DNA of 40,699 nucleotides. Origin: DUUI01 sp964345765. GTDB taxonomy: Bacteria; Bacillota_I; Bacilli_A; Erysipelotrichales; Erysipelotrichaceae. Position 1 is the stretch's first letter. Each line of letters starts with the position of its first letter. The notes under the pieces are model-generated. The model had not been told where the DNA came from. It was given only the letters and a program-made list of their open reading frames with translations, and made no database searches. The position numbers and the translations under genes are program-made. The stretch spans positions 1-40,699 of the forward strand of contig CAYFSJ010000008.1 of assembly GCA_964345765.1 (NCBI GenBank). The letters are read 5' to 3'. Below are positions 1 to 7,679 of the stretch, piece by piece.

Positions 1-326
1 AACCTGCATCTATCACACTCACTCGGATTTAAGAAGAATCGAAAAAACCCTCATGAAATGGAAGAGAGAAATACTTAATTCGTTCACACGATTAGATTCA
101 AGGCGAATCTCTAATGGACCCATTGAATCACGAAATAATATTATTAAACTGTTAATTCGAAATGCTGCTGGATATAGAAATTTAGATACTCTCAGACTAA
201 GGGTTCTATACGTTCTTAGCGTTAAGAAAAAAAGGACCTCAATCAACCTGATTTTGATCCTTCATTAGCCTATTCTAAAAGTCCTAATAGCAAACAGCTG
301 TTTTTCTAAAAGTTCTTGAACGAGCC
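1..326 (+). mobile_element. Right end of an ISL3-like insertion sequence (partial)
   Basis: The window opens inside an insertion sequence. It carries the 3' part of a transposase frame and then about 58 bases of non-coding DNA. The probable outer end is the segment 306-326. Read inward on the minus strand it starts GGCTCGTTCAAGAACTTTT, and a GG-leading terminal inverted repeat is common in ISL3-family elements. The other end lies outside the window, so neither the repeat pair nor the target duplication can be verified. A 12-base palindrome (AAACAGCTGTTT) sits around 292-303. The element end falls one base before the stop codon of the neighbouring sigma factor gene. Confidence 0.6.
2..268 (+). 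CDS. ISL3-family transposase, C-terminal end (5' truncated by window)
   Basis: This frame is open from the window edge to a TAG at 266-268, so only about 88 C-terminal residues are visible. The stretch reading KWKREILNSF, then SNGPIES-NN-IK, then AGYRN and R-R resembles the end of DDE transposases of the ISL3 (IS204/IS1001/IS1165) family. In that family a Ser-Asn-Gly-x-x-Glu motif supplies the last catalytic Glu of the DDE triad. An internal ATG at 53 exists, but the matching residues upstream of it (LRRIEKTLMKW) argue that the protein began outside the window. Whether the complete element is intact cannot be judged. Confidence 0.75.
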   Translation, partial: TCIYHTHSDLRRIEKTLMKWKREILNSFTRLDSRRISNGPIESRNNIIKLLIRNAAGYRNLDTLRLRVLYVLSVKKKRTSINLILILH

Positions 327-327
327 T

Positions 328-933
328 TTAAAATCCACTCTCTAGTTCTTGTTTCACTAAACGTCTAATTTTTTGAAGGATATTATCGACCTTCTTTGTT
401 GATAAATTCGTATCTTTAGAAATCTCTTGATACGAAATGCCATCATTTCTTAATTTAAAAACTTGTTTCTCAATCGGTTTTAAATTAGAAATAACTTCCA
501 ATGTGATTTTCTCAATATCTTGATAATTCGCCATTGGTTGTGGTTGATACCATACCTTTTCTTCCGCCACTACATCCATTAAGATGAGTGAATCATCACT
601 AGATATTGGATATTGAAGCGAATAACAACGATCCAATAACCCAAAGGAGAGTGATCGATGTTTTCGAACCAATAGTCTTGCGCTAGAAGTCACACATCGA
701 TACAGATACGATGAGAAACTTGCCTCCTTATCATGGCGATAAGAATCAATCGCAATCACTAAGGTCATCAAGCCTTCTTGATACGCATCATCAACGCTAA
801 AACAAACACTGGAAAAGTTGTAGCAAACTTGATGAATAGCAGAAAACATCAGTTTTCGGTATTCATTTTCAATTAATTGAAAACAATGGAATGGATTCAT
901 CCGGTAGTAATACAAAAGTTCATAGTCTTGCAT
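328..933 (-). CDS. sigH: Sigma factor, SigH (sigma-30) family
   Basis: A 201-residue sigma-70 type factor that would direct RNA polymerase to alternative promoters. Residues about 20-95 form region 2, with a DAYQEG...SFSSYLYRCV core. Residues about 140-198 form region 4 (LKPIEKQVFKLRNDGISYQEIS, followed by a VDN-LQ-IRR recognition helix), very close in pattern to Bacillus SigH. ATG at 933 is chosen because an AGAGG ribosome site lies 8 bases upstream; a GTG at 942 would sit directly on that site. It follows rlmB by 19 bases, as in Bacillus except that yacP is missing. In Bacilli this factor controls competence or early sporulation genes; comFA/comFC lie in the same window. An insertion sequence ends just beyond its stop codon. 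Confidence 0.8.
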   Translation of the reverse strand: MQDYELLYYYRMNPFHCFQLIENEYRKLMFSAIHQVCYNFSSVCFSVDDAYQEGLMTLVIAIDSYRHDKEASFSSYLYRCVTSSARLLVRKHRSLSFGLLDRCYSLQYPISSDDSLILMDVVAEEKVWYQPQPMANYQDIEKITLEVISNLKPIEKQVFKLRNDGISYQEISKDTNLSTKKVDNILQKIRRLVKQELESGF

Positions 934-952
934 GGCCCCCACCTCTTCTTAA

Positions 953-1672
953 CTATTCTATTGGTATTCTTTTTTCAATAATGCTATAAAGCATGATTGC
1001 CGTCGCTACCGAAACATTGAGTGAATTAACACTTCCTCTCATAAAAATCTTGGCACGATAATCACATTCTTTCTTCAAATTGTTACTAATCCCTTTCTTT
1101 TCTGAGCCAACAATTAAGACTAACGGACGATCAGAAGGAATAAGACGATAATCCTGGCTCTCAGTATTATCAAGTCCCACAATCCAAAATCCCTTCTCTT
1201 TTAAAGTCTTAACTGCCTGAGTAAGGTTGGTCACAATTGACACCGGAACTGTTTCAATCGCCCCTGTTGAGACTCTAGCAACTGTACTATTGAGTGTGAC
1301 ACTCCTATTCTTAGGAATAATGACACCAGCAGCTCCCACCCCATCACAAGTTCTTAGAATCGCACCCAAGTTATGTGGATCTTCCAGTTGATCACACATC
1401 ACCAAGATAGGATTTGACTCTAAATTGAGTGATTGAATTAAATCATTTAACTCAATATCCTTATAATCTGGTACTTCAGCAATCACTCCTTGATGGGTCC
1501 CGCTCACTAGCTTATCCGCTACTTTGGCTGGGATCATTTCAACATCAATATTAGCTGCTTTTGCTAATTTCTCTATTTCAGGTTGTTTCGAAACCAATAA
1601 AATCTTTTTAATTTCATGTTTTTGTTTAAGTCGCTCCAAGACACTATTTTTGGAGTAAATGAATTGTCTCAT
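953..1672 (-). CDS. rlmB: 23S rRNA 2'-O-methyltransferase, RlmB/TrmH family
   Basis: SpoU-class (SPOUT) methyltransferase of 239 residues, predicted to methylate a ribose in 23S rRNA using S-adenosylmethionine. The N-terminal 75 residues are the substrate-binding domain. All three SpoU motifs are present: motif 1 around residues 96-110 (LEDPHNLGAILRT, with N101 and R107), motif 2 around 184-195 (LVLIVGSEKKGIS) and motif 3 around 212-224 (GSVNSLNVSVA). These build the trefoil knot and cofactor pocket. The start overlaps mrnC by 29 bases and has a strong AAGGAGA site inside mrnC, so the two are translationally linked. The exact target nucleotide is inferred from family membership only. Confidence 0.9.
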   Translation of the reverse strand: MRQFIYSKNSVLERLKQKHEIKKILLVSKQPEIEKLAKAANIDVEMIPAKVADKLVSGTHQGVIAEVPDYKDIELNDLIQSLNLESNPILVMCDQLEDPHNLGAILRTCDGVGAAGVIIPKNRSVTLNSTVARVSTGAIETVPVSIVTNLTQAVKTLKEKGFWIVGLDNTESQDYRLIPSDRPLVLIVGSEKKGISNNLKKECDYRAKIFMRGSVNSLNVSVATAIMLYSIIEKRIPIE

Positions 1673-2051
1673 ACTTCTCCTTCTGGAAAGTTTTATATTT
1701 GTCCCACATTTGTTCTAGACGCTCATGTTGTTGATCTAAATACCAATAACCCCATAAAGCCTCTAAACCTGTCGAATATTTGTAGGAATTGATATCCGCA
1801 TTTTTTGCCTTTGAATGAAATTTATAGTTATAAGCTCTTCTAAAAATAGTAGTTTCCTGAGTCGTTAAGATCTCTTGATTTAAAATCTCTTTAATGAATT
1901 CAGCCTGAGCCACCGCTGAAACAAATTTAATCGACTCATCCAATAATCGTTGAGGTTTAGTAATCCCTTGCTTCACTAAATATTCTCTTACCTGTAATGA
2001 TAAAACAGCATCCCCTATATAAGCAAGAACTTGTGCCGATTTATTGATCAT
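1644..2051 (-). CDS. mrnC: Mini-ribonuclease III
   Basis: A 135-residue RNase III catalytic domain without a double-stranded-RNA-binding domain, typical of MrnC, which matures 23S rRNA ends in Bacilli. The signature AYIGDAVLSL near residues 10-19 carries the conserved catalytic Asp. The second conserved patch (KFHSKAKNADINSYKYSTG, then EALWGYWYL) supplies the helix holding the other metal-binding acid. Its ATG overlaps the TGA of cysS in an ATGA arrangement and its end overlaps rlmB, the same order as in Bacillus. The family usually works as a dimer in the cytoplasm. Confidence 0.92.
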   Translation of the reverse strand: MINKSAQVLAYIGDAVLSLQVREYLVKQGITKPQRLLDESIKFVSAVAQAEFIKEILNQEILTTQETTIFRRAYNYKFHSKAKNADINSYKYSTGLEALWGYWYLDQQHERLEQMWDKYKTFQKEKYETIHLLQK

Positions 2052-3382
2052 AATATCCCTTGTTCACTAAGTTGAGCTCTTAACTGATCAGCCAAATCAA
2101 AGTTCTTTTCTTTTTTAGCGAATTCCCACTGTTGATACAGTTCTCTTTGGTGTTGGTCTAAATCAACAAAATCAAACTCAATCCCTAAAACAAACAACAT
2201 TTGACGAATACTATTAAATAAACCAGAGATGACATCTAAATCTTTCTCTCTGACTCGAAGTGCTTGATTAAGTTCTTTGACCACTTCAAATAAAGCACTA
2301 ATGGCATTTGGCGTGTTTAAATCATCTTTCATCGGTTCTAAAAAGAGATTAAATTTATCCATCTCAAATTGATCGCCTAAACGATTTTCTAACTGAAGAA
2401 TTAGATGCGCTTGTTTCAACGGTAAAAACACTTTATTTAATTCAGACTGAGCTTGTTCAATCGTTTCATCCGTTAAATTAAAGGTTTGGCGATAATGTGG
2501 GCTCACTAATATCCAACGAACCACATTAGAACCTAATTGTTCAATGATATCTTTAGCTAAACGTACATTCCCTAATGATTTAGACATCTTTTCACCATCA
2601 ATATTTATCATGGCATTATGCACCCAATAATTTGCTAGATCAGACTGATGGCTAGCACAGTTTTGAGCCGCCTCATTTTCATGATGTGGAAACTTTAAGT
2701 CTAAACCTCCACCATGAATATCAATTTTAGATGTCTTGAACTCTTTATGAATCATAACTACACATTCTGTGTGCCACCCAGGACGACCTGCTCCCCATGG
2801 GGAATCCCATTTAATGCCATCATCCTCTGTTTTTTTCCACAATACAAAATCAAGTGGATTTTCTTTATCTTGATTTTGTTCAATACGGGCACCTACCATC
2901 AATTCATCTAAGATTTGATGAGACAGTGACCCATACTCTTTGACTTTGTCGATTCTAAAATAAACATCACCATTTGATTGGTAAGCAAACCCTAAATCAA
3001 CTAAATTTTCAATATAGTCAATAATGGCCTCAATGGTTTGAGTCACACGAGGTGTTTGATCGGGCATATCCGCATTGAGTTGATGACGAACCAGTTCATA
3101 TGCTTCGATATATTGTTGAGCAATTTCTTGTTCCGAAAGATTTTCTTGTTTTGCTTGTTTGATGATTTTATCATCAATATCCGTATAGTTGGAGACAAAA
3201 TGAACTTGATAACCTAAGGCTTCAAAGACCTTTTTGAGCGTATCAAAAACAACAATTGGTCTAGCATTACCAATATGGGCATGATTATAAACAGTAGGTC
3301 CACAAACATAGAGACTCACTTCATTTTCTTTTATAGGGACGAATTCTTCAATTTTATTTGAACGAGTATTAAATAATTGCAT
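2048..3382 (-). CDS. cysS: Cysteinyl-tRNA synthetase
   Basis: Class I aminoacyl-tRNA synthetase charging tRNA-Cys, 444 residues, slightly short for the family. The HIGH motif is HIGN at residues 36-39 and the KMSKS motif appears as KMSKSLGN in the second half. The active-site zinc ligands are visible as Cys27 (YVCGPTVYN), a Cys in GWHTECVVM and His/Glu in FPHHENE. The C-terminal part is the helical anticodon-binding and DALR-like region. The gene starts about 20 bases downstream of the gapA terminator with a GGAG site 5 bases before ATG. I see no convincing separate promoter, so some expression may come from read-through. It stops with TGA. Confidence 0.95.
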   Translation of the reverse strand: MQLFNTRSNKIEEFVPIKENEVSLYVCGPTVYNHAHIGNARPIVVFDTLKKVFEALGYQVHFVSNYTDIDDKIIKQAKQENLSEQEIAQQYIEAYELVRHQLNADMPDQTPRVTQTIEAIIDYIENLVDLGFAYQSNGDVYFRIDKVKEYGSLSHQILDELMVGARIEQNQDKENPLDFVLWKKTEDDGIKWDSPWGAGRPGWHTECVVMIHKEFKTSKIDIHGGGLDLKFPHHENEAAQNCASHQSDLANYWVHNAMINIDGEKMSKSLGNVRLAKDIIEQLGSNVVRWILVSPHYRQTFNLTDETIEQAQSELNKVFLPLKQAHLILQLENRLGDQFEMDKFNLFLEPMKDDLNTPNAISALFEVVKELNQALRVREKDLDVISGLFNSIRQMLFVLGIEFDFVDLDQHQRELYQQWEFAKKEKNFDLADQLRAQLSEQGIL

Positions 3383-3396
3383 ATGATCTCCAATCT

Positions 3397-3428
3397 AAAA
3401 AACAAAAAGAGGAATCGCTTCCTCTTTT
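3397..3428 (-). terminator. Rho-independent terminator of gapA
   Basis: Perfect 10-base-pair stem (3405-3414 with 3419-3428, AAAAGAGGAA arm) around a 4-base loop. On the minus strand it is followed by a T-rich tract (TTTTTGTTTTTTAG). It lies between the gapA stop codon and the cysS ribosome site. Confidence 0.9.
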
Positions 3429-3450
3429 ATTAACAGTACTTAAATTAGTT

Positions 3451-4455
3451 TTACTTTTGAGAAACTAAGAATTTAGCTGTACGGATTAATTGATAAGTAT
3501 AAGAAGCTTCATTATCATACCAAGCAGCAATCTTAACTAAGTTAACTCCGCCAACTGTAGATACTTTAGTTTGAGTGGCATCAAATAATGATCCATAGCT
3601 CATACCAATGATATCAGAAGATACAAGTGGTTCTTCAGTATAACCATAAGATTCGTTAGCAGCATTCTTCATTGCTTCATTAACACTTTCAACAGTCGCA
3701 TCTTTTTCAACAACAGCCACTAATTCTGTTAAAGAACCAGTAATTACTGGAACACGTTGAGCAGCTCCGTCTAATACGCCATCTAATTCAGGAATAACAA
3801 GACCGATTGCTTTAGCAGCCCCTGTAGAGTTAGGGATAATGTTTGCTGCAGCAGCACGAGCACGACGTAAGTCACCTTTACGGTGAGGTGCATCTAAAGT
3901 GTTTTGGTCATTTGTGTAAGCGTGGATAGTAGTCATAGTACCAGTTTTGATAGTAAATTCATCATGAAGTACTTTCGCCATAGGTGCTAAGCAGTTTGTT
4001 GTACAAGATGCAGCAGAAATAATTTCTTCAGAACCATCTAGTGTATCGTGGTTAACATTGAATACGATTGTTTCAACATCACTTCCTGCAGGAGCAGAAA
4101 CGATAACTTTTTTAGCGCCAGCTTCGATATGTGCATGCGCTTTTTCTTTAGAAGTGAAAAGTCCAGTACATTCTAGAACTACATCAACTCCTAATTCTCC
4201 CCAAGGTAAATCAGCTGGGTTTTTCTCAGAATAAATTTTTACTTCTTTGCCATTAACAACGATTCCTTCGTCGTTATAAGTTACGTCTTCTTCAAAACGT
4301 CCTTGAGCCGTATCATACTTAAGTAAATGAGCCAATGTTTTAGCATCAGTTAAATCATTAATAGCAACTACTTCAACGTCAGCATCATTGTGCATTAAAC
4401 GGTAAGCAAGTCTTCCAATTCGTCCAAATCCATTAATTGCAATTTTTGTCGTCAT
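3451..4455 (-). CDS. gapA: Glyceraldehyde-3-phosphate dehydrogenase, NAD-type
   Basis: Glycolytic enzyme converting glyceraldehyde-3-phosphate, NAD+ and phosphate to 1,3-bisphosphoglycerate. The 334 residues match the usual length. The N-terminal Rossmann motif is INGFGRIGR (residues 7-15), Asp34 in the VAIND segment is consistent with NAD rather than NADP use, and the catalytic Cys151 sits in SAASCTTNCLAP. The start is ATG 4455 because AAGGAGGA precedes it by about 10 bases and family proteins begin at this point; an in-frame ATG at 4488 overlaps the promoter -10 box. It is transcribed alone from a consensus promoter and ends at a strong terminator, as expected for a highly expressed gene. 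Confidence 0.97.
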   Translation of the reverse strand: MTTKIAINGFGRIGRLAYRLMHNDADVEVVAINDLTDAKTLAHLLKYDTAQGRFEEDVTYNDEGIVVNGKEVKIYSEKNPADLPWGELGVDVVLECTGLFTSKEKAHAHIEAGAKKVIVSAPAGSDVETIVFNVNHDTLDGSEEIISAASCTTNCLAPMAKVLHDEFTIKTGTMTTIHAYTNDQNTLDAPHRKGDLRRARAAAANIIPNSTGAAKAIGLVIPELDGVLDGAAQRVPVITGSLTELVAVVEKDATVESVNEAMKNAANESYGYTEEPLVSSDIIGMSYGSLFDATQTKVSTVGGVNLVKIAAWYDNEASYTYQLIRTAKFLVSQK

Positions 4456-4486
4456 AATTTTTTCGTCCTCCTTAAACAACACATTC

Positions 4487-4516
4487 ATTATAGACTATTC
4501 AACACAAAAGTGTCAA
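4487..4516 (-). promoter_or_regulatory. Sigma-A promoter of gapA, full consensus boxes
   Basis: TTGACA (4511-4516) and TATAAT (4487-4492) are separated by 18 bases and read toward gapA. Both hexamers match the housekeeping consensus exactly. The -10 box is about 30 bases ahead of the gapA start codon. Confidence 0.9.
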
Positions 4517-4550
4517 CGAAACAACCAAATTTGTGAACTTTTTCGCTATT

Positions 4551-4577
4551 AAAATTCACCAATAATTAGTGAATTTT
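4551..4577. repeat. Inverted repeat between GNAT gene and gapA (terminator or operator)
   Basis: Perfect 9-base arms AAAATTCAC / GTGAATTTT flank a 9-base spacer. Read on the minus strand it ends in TTTT and follows the GNAT stop codon by about 36 bases, so it could end the amylase-to-GNAT operon. The AT-rich stem and short T tract make it a weak terminator. It also lies 35 bases upstream of the gapA -35 box, and a further GTGAAC half-site occurs near 4533, so a regulator-binding role is possible. Confidence 0.5.
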
Positions 4578-4613
4578 AGACACCTCATAAATGTAAGGGC
4601 ATCCACTTAGAAA

Positions 4614-5531
4614 TTAATAAAAATCAGTATTAAATAGAGGTTTCGAAAAAGCCTTCATAGCCGAATCGGCACTCTTCACCTTAACTTTAAATAAACGATC
4701 AAAAAGTTGAGAATCATTAAGTTTCACTAACATACTCGCCTCATTTCTCAAATGAATCGCACCCATTAGTTTCTCTAAATTTTCAACCATACTAACATGA
4801 ACCTCTAAACGAGGATACTTCGACATAACATACGATAAAATCTTAATCATCGATGCCGTATCTTTATACAGCACTTCATCCACAATCACTTCTTGATCAT
4901 GAACGACCATTCTTAAATGGGCCACCATTTCTTGTTGTTGATTATATAAAGAAACATACTGTCCATTTTCAGCCGCCACAACCTTCATCATTGTTTCATA
5001 ATAGGCTTCATCTCTCACAAAGTAACCATTAAAGAACTTTGTAAAGTATTGATACAATTGGACATTATCCTTAAGTTCTTGAGAAATTCTAATTCCTACC
5101 GAATCCATCGGTTTAATCATGGAACGTTTGACCTGATAAACGCGTTGTTGAAACACGGGTTCAAATCCAAACTGAGCATAAAGTTCTGGACTATAGGCCT
5201 GGGTCACCGTTAATAAATAATTGTACTCCAAATCTTTTAACACATAATTCATCAAAGTTTTCATATGGCCTTGATGACGATATTCTTCAATAGTATAAAC
5301 GCCTACGATAAAGGCCACATCCACAATCTTTTGATGTAAGACCATCTGTTTAGGATGGACCATTAAAGAAGACACAATCTGATTATCAATAATTAAAACA
5401 TAACAGTTTTTTGGTTTAAAGACATATTCAAAATAAGCATCTATTGAACCATAGTCATCAAATTTAAAGACTTCTTTCCACTGATGATAGAGCGTTTCTG
5501 TATCGCTCGCATTCGCCACTCGAATTAACAT
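4614..5531 (-). CDS. GNAT-family N-acetyltransferase, Eis-like
   Basis: A 305-residue acetyl-CoA-dependent acetyltransferase of unknown substrate. The N-terminal 150 residues form a GNAT fold; the segment VGVYTIEEYRHQGHMKTLM corresponds to motif A, whose R/Q-x-x-G/A loop binds the CoA pyrophosphate. The second half (FNGYFVRDEAYYE, then HLRMVV and VDEVLY) has the pattern of the second GNAT-like and C-terminal domains of Eis-type proteins. Its ATG shares one base with the TAA of the preceding small membrane gene (TAATG), so it is the last gene of the rapZ-yvcK-whiA operon. Known Eis relatives acetylate aminoglycosides or protein lysines, but nothing here fixes the substrate. Confidence 0.75.
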   Translation of the reverse strand: MLIRVANASDTETLYHQWKEVFKFDDYGSIDAYFEYVFKPKNCYVLIIDNQIVSSLMVHPKQMVLHQKIVDVAFIVGVYTIEEYRHQGHMKTLMNYVLKDLEYNYLLTVTQAYSPELYAQFGFEPVFQQRVYQVKRSMIKPMDSVGIRISQELKDNVQLYQYFTKFFNGYFVRDEAYYETMMKVVAAENGQYVSLYNQQQEMVAHLRMVVHDQEVIVDEVLYKDTASMIKILSYVMSKYPRLEVHVSMVENLEKLMGAIHLRNEASMLVKLNDSQLFDRLFKVKVKSADSAMKAFSKPLFNTDFY

Positions 5532-5767
5532 TATTCAACTTCCCTCGCTTCAAAATCAGCATCAATGACATCTCCTGAAACTTCACGATTGGTTCTTTGA
5601 TGGGGCTGCTGGTAAGTGGGCACTTCTTTCTCTTTAGTAAAGACTGATTTAATCAATAAATACAAAATAAAAATAACGATCAGTGGCCATAGGGCTCTAA
5701 TTAACCACACTAATCCTAAAAGAATTAAAAAGATGAAAATTAAACCGGATATATTAAACTGTCTCAT
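5531..5767 (-). CDS. Small membrane protein, unknown function
   Basis: A 78-residue protein with a hydrophobic N-terminal half (two closely spaced membrane segments at about residues 6-24 and 27-43, or one long hairpin). A polar, acidic cytoplasmic or surface tail follows (residues 44-78, with TKEKEVPTYQQPHQR and DVIDADFEAREVE). ATG 5767 is preferred because AAGGAGA lies 8 bases upstream; the in-frame GTG at 5785 precedes that site. It overlaps the end of whiA by 14 bases and the following GNAT gene by one base, so it is translated from the same mRNA. I do not recognise a family. Confidence 0.7.
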   Translation of the reverse strand: MRQFNISGLIFIFLILLGLVWLIRALWPLIVIFILYLLIKSVFTKEKEVPTYQQPHQRTNREVSGDVIDADFEAREVE

Positions 5768-6719
5768 TGGCTGTCTCTCCTTCACTGCTATTTATTTTGG
5801 ACGCTAAATTCATTAGTTTATCCAAACGATGTTTGATTCCTGACTTACTCATTGTAATGCCTGTCTCCTGTTGATACAAGCTCGCCAGTTCATTCAATGA
5901 TAATTCTGGGTTCTCTAGTCGTAAATGCGCAATATCAATTAGTTTTTGGTCTAAGAAATCAAGACGATGGTGTTTAATTAATTTTTCAATCGCCTCCACT
6001 TGTTTTTGACCAGCCTTCAAAGTCTTCATTTCATTGGCCACTTCACAATTATCCAAACGGATTAGTGAATTGTGGAAATCGCGTTGAATTCGAATATCTT
6101 CATACATCATCAACCCTTGATGGGCTCCCAACATCCTTAATACATCCGCAATCTGATCACTGGCTTTAATATAAACCACTCTTTCTTTTCGTCGAGTTGT
6201 TATTTTCGCATTGATATGGAATCGTTTTAATAACTGTACCAACTCTTTAGCATGAATGTCCTTTTCACAACGAAACTCACAATGATAGTTAGTACTTCTT
6301 GGGGAATTCATGGAACCGGCCACTAAAAACCATCCGGCACAATAGGCTTGAACACTTTCATCGCTTTTAAGTAGTGCACGACTTACTTTTTGATCTAAGC
6401 CTTTAACACCATAAACACCTACATCCTCTAAAATGATTTTAACTTTATCCTTTAATAAGACTTCATAAATATAGTCTTTTCTTAAATTAGGACGACGCGT
6501 CGTAAATAACTCACACTCTATTTGATACAGCTGTTTTATTAACAACACAAAGCGCTTGGCAATCATTGCTTGAGAAAAGACAACATTAATATGAATCTCT
6601 TTATTGGAAATAACCATTGACCCATTGGCCACAATCATGGCGCCAATCTGAGCCAAAGCTTGTTTATCATCATATTTTAATTGGCATAATTCATTTTTTA
6701 CTTCTTGAGCAAAGCTCAC
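5754..6719 (-). CDS. whiA: WhiA-family DNA-binding protein
   Basis: A 321-residue WhiA protein: N-terminal LAGLIDADG homing-endonuclease-like domain (starting SFAQEVKNELCQLKYDD) and C-terminal helix-turn-helix (LSLNELASLYQQETGITMSKSGIKHRLDKL). In Bacillus WhiA binds the nucleoid and influences chromosome segregation, division and carbon metabolism. In actinobacteria it is a transcription factor. The start is GTG at 6719, overlapping the TGA of yvcK (GTGA), which means coupled translation. The order rapZ-yvcK-whiA is conserved across Firmicutes. The crh gene that follows whiA in Bacillus is absent here. Confidence 0.95.
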   Translation of the reverse strand: MSFAQEVKNELCQLKYDDKQALAQIGAMIVANGSMVISNKEIHINVVFSQAMIAKRFVLLIKQLYQIECELFTTRRPNLRKDYIYEVLLKDKVKIILEDVGVYGVKGLDQKVSRALLKSDESVQAYCAGWFLVAGSMNSPRSTNYHCEFRCEKDIHAKELVQLLKRFHINAKITTRRKERVVYIKASDQIADVLRMLGAHQGLMMYEDIRIQRDFHNSLIRLDNCEVANEMKTLKAGQKQVEAIEKLIKHHRLDFLDQKLIDIAHLRLENPELSLNELASLYQQETGITMSKSGIKHRLDKLMNLASKINSSEGETANETV

Positions 6720-7678
6720 TCACTTAACCCCATTTCTTTTAGTACATCAATAAATGTATTTCGTATTTTATCTGGTGAATGTCTAATTTGATGAGAATCA
6801 AACATTAATAAATTCTTGGTCAATACTTTATAATCATGATTCTTCTTTTTCGCCAAAACGACTTGTTGTTTAGACTGACTATAACGATTTAAAAGCGATT
6901 CAGGAATAATGTCATCAGCCATCACCACCGCATCGACTTTAACTCCATGTTTATTAATCATATGGACATGATCTTCCATACAATAACCATCGGTCTCTCC
7001 CGTTTCACTCATCATATTACAGTAATATACAACTGGACTTTTACTTTTATTTATCGCTTCAGCAATATCTTTGATAATCAAATTCGGTAGAATCGAAGTA
7101 AATAAAGACCCTACTCCTAAAATTATGATATCCGCTTCTTTAATAGCTTTTATCGCTTGGTAACTTGCTTTCACATCATGATCAAAAAACACTTCAGAAA
7201 TTGAGTTATCAATTTGAGGGATGTTCGCCTCCCCACGCACAATCGTATCATCGGCCATCTTAGCATAAAGTGTAATAGACTCTAAGGAAGATGGAATAAT
7301 TTGACCTTGAACATTTAATACCTTTGAGGCTGCCGAAATAGCTTCTGTTAGATTACCCCCTTGACGATCCATCAGGGCATATAAAATCAGATTCCCTAAA
7401 TTATGACCAATGACATCTTCATCTTTTACCAATGGATTATTAAAACGATATTCCATTAGAAACTTAAACAAGGTTTCTTCTTCAGCCATGGCCGTCATCA
7501 CATTTCGGATGTCACCAATGGCTGGAATATCAAATAAATTACGTAATCGTCCTGTTGAGCCTCCACTATCAGAGACTGCCACAATACTGGTTAGTTTTAC
7601 ATTGGGGAGTGTCTTAAGACCACGAAGCATGGTTGCTGATCCGTGTCCTCCCCCAATAACAACAATTTTCTTTTTCAT
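6716..7678 (-). CDS. yvcK: YvcK/CofD-like gluconeogenesis and cell-shape factor
   Basis: A 320-residue protein of the CofD/YvcK family. The N-terminal nucleotide-binding loop VVIGGGHGSATMLRGL and the SDSGGSTGRLR segment are the hallmark motifs. YvcK in Bacillus binds UDP-sugars, is needed for growth on gluconeogenic carbon sources and affects peptidoglycan synthesis and PBP1 placement. The family resembles the 2-phospho-L-lactate transferase CofD but lacks that role in Firmicutes. It starts one base after the rapZ stop and overlaps whiA by 4 bases, so the three are one transcriptional unit. Confidence 0.94.
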   Translation of the reverse strand: MKKKIVVIGGGHGSATMLRGLKTLPNVKLTSIVAVSDSGGSTGRLRNLFDIPAIGDIRNVMTAMAEEETLFKFLMEYRFNNPLVKDEDVIGHNLGNLILYALMDRQGGNLTEAISAASKVLNVQGQIIPSSLESITLYAKMADDTIVRGEANIPQIDNSISEVFFDHDVKASYQAIKAIKEADIIILGVGSLFTSILPNLIIKDIAEAINKSKSPVVYYCNMMSETGETDGYCMEDHVHMINKHGVKVDAVVMADDIIPESLLNRYSQSKQQVVLAKKKNHDYKVLTKNLLMFDSHQIRHSPDKIRNTFIDVLKEMGLSE

Positions 7679-7679
7679 T

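Noticed and set aside
53..268. A stand-alone small protein starting at ATG 53
   Set aside because: The frame is open to the window edge and the residues before the ATG also match the transposase pattern, so it is a 5'-truncated transposase.
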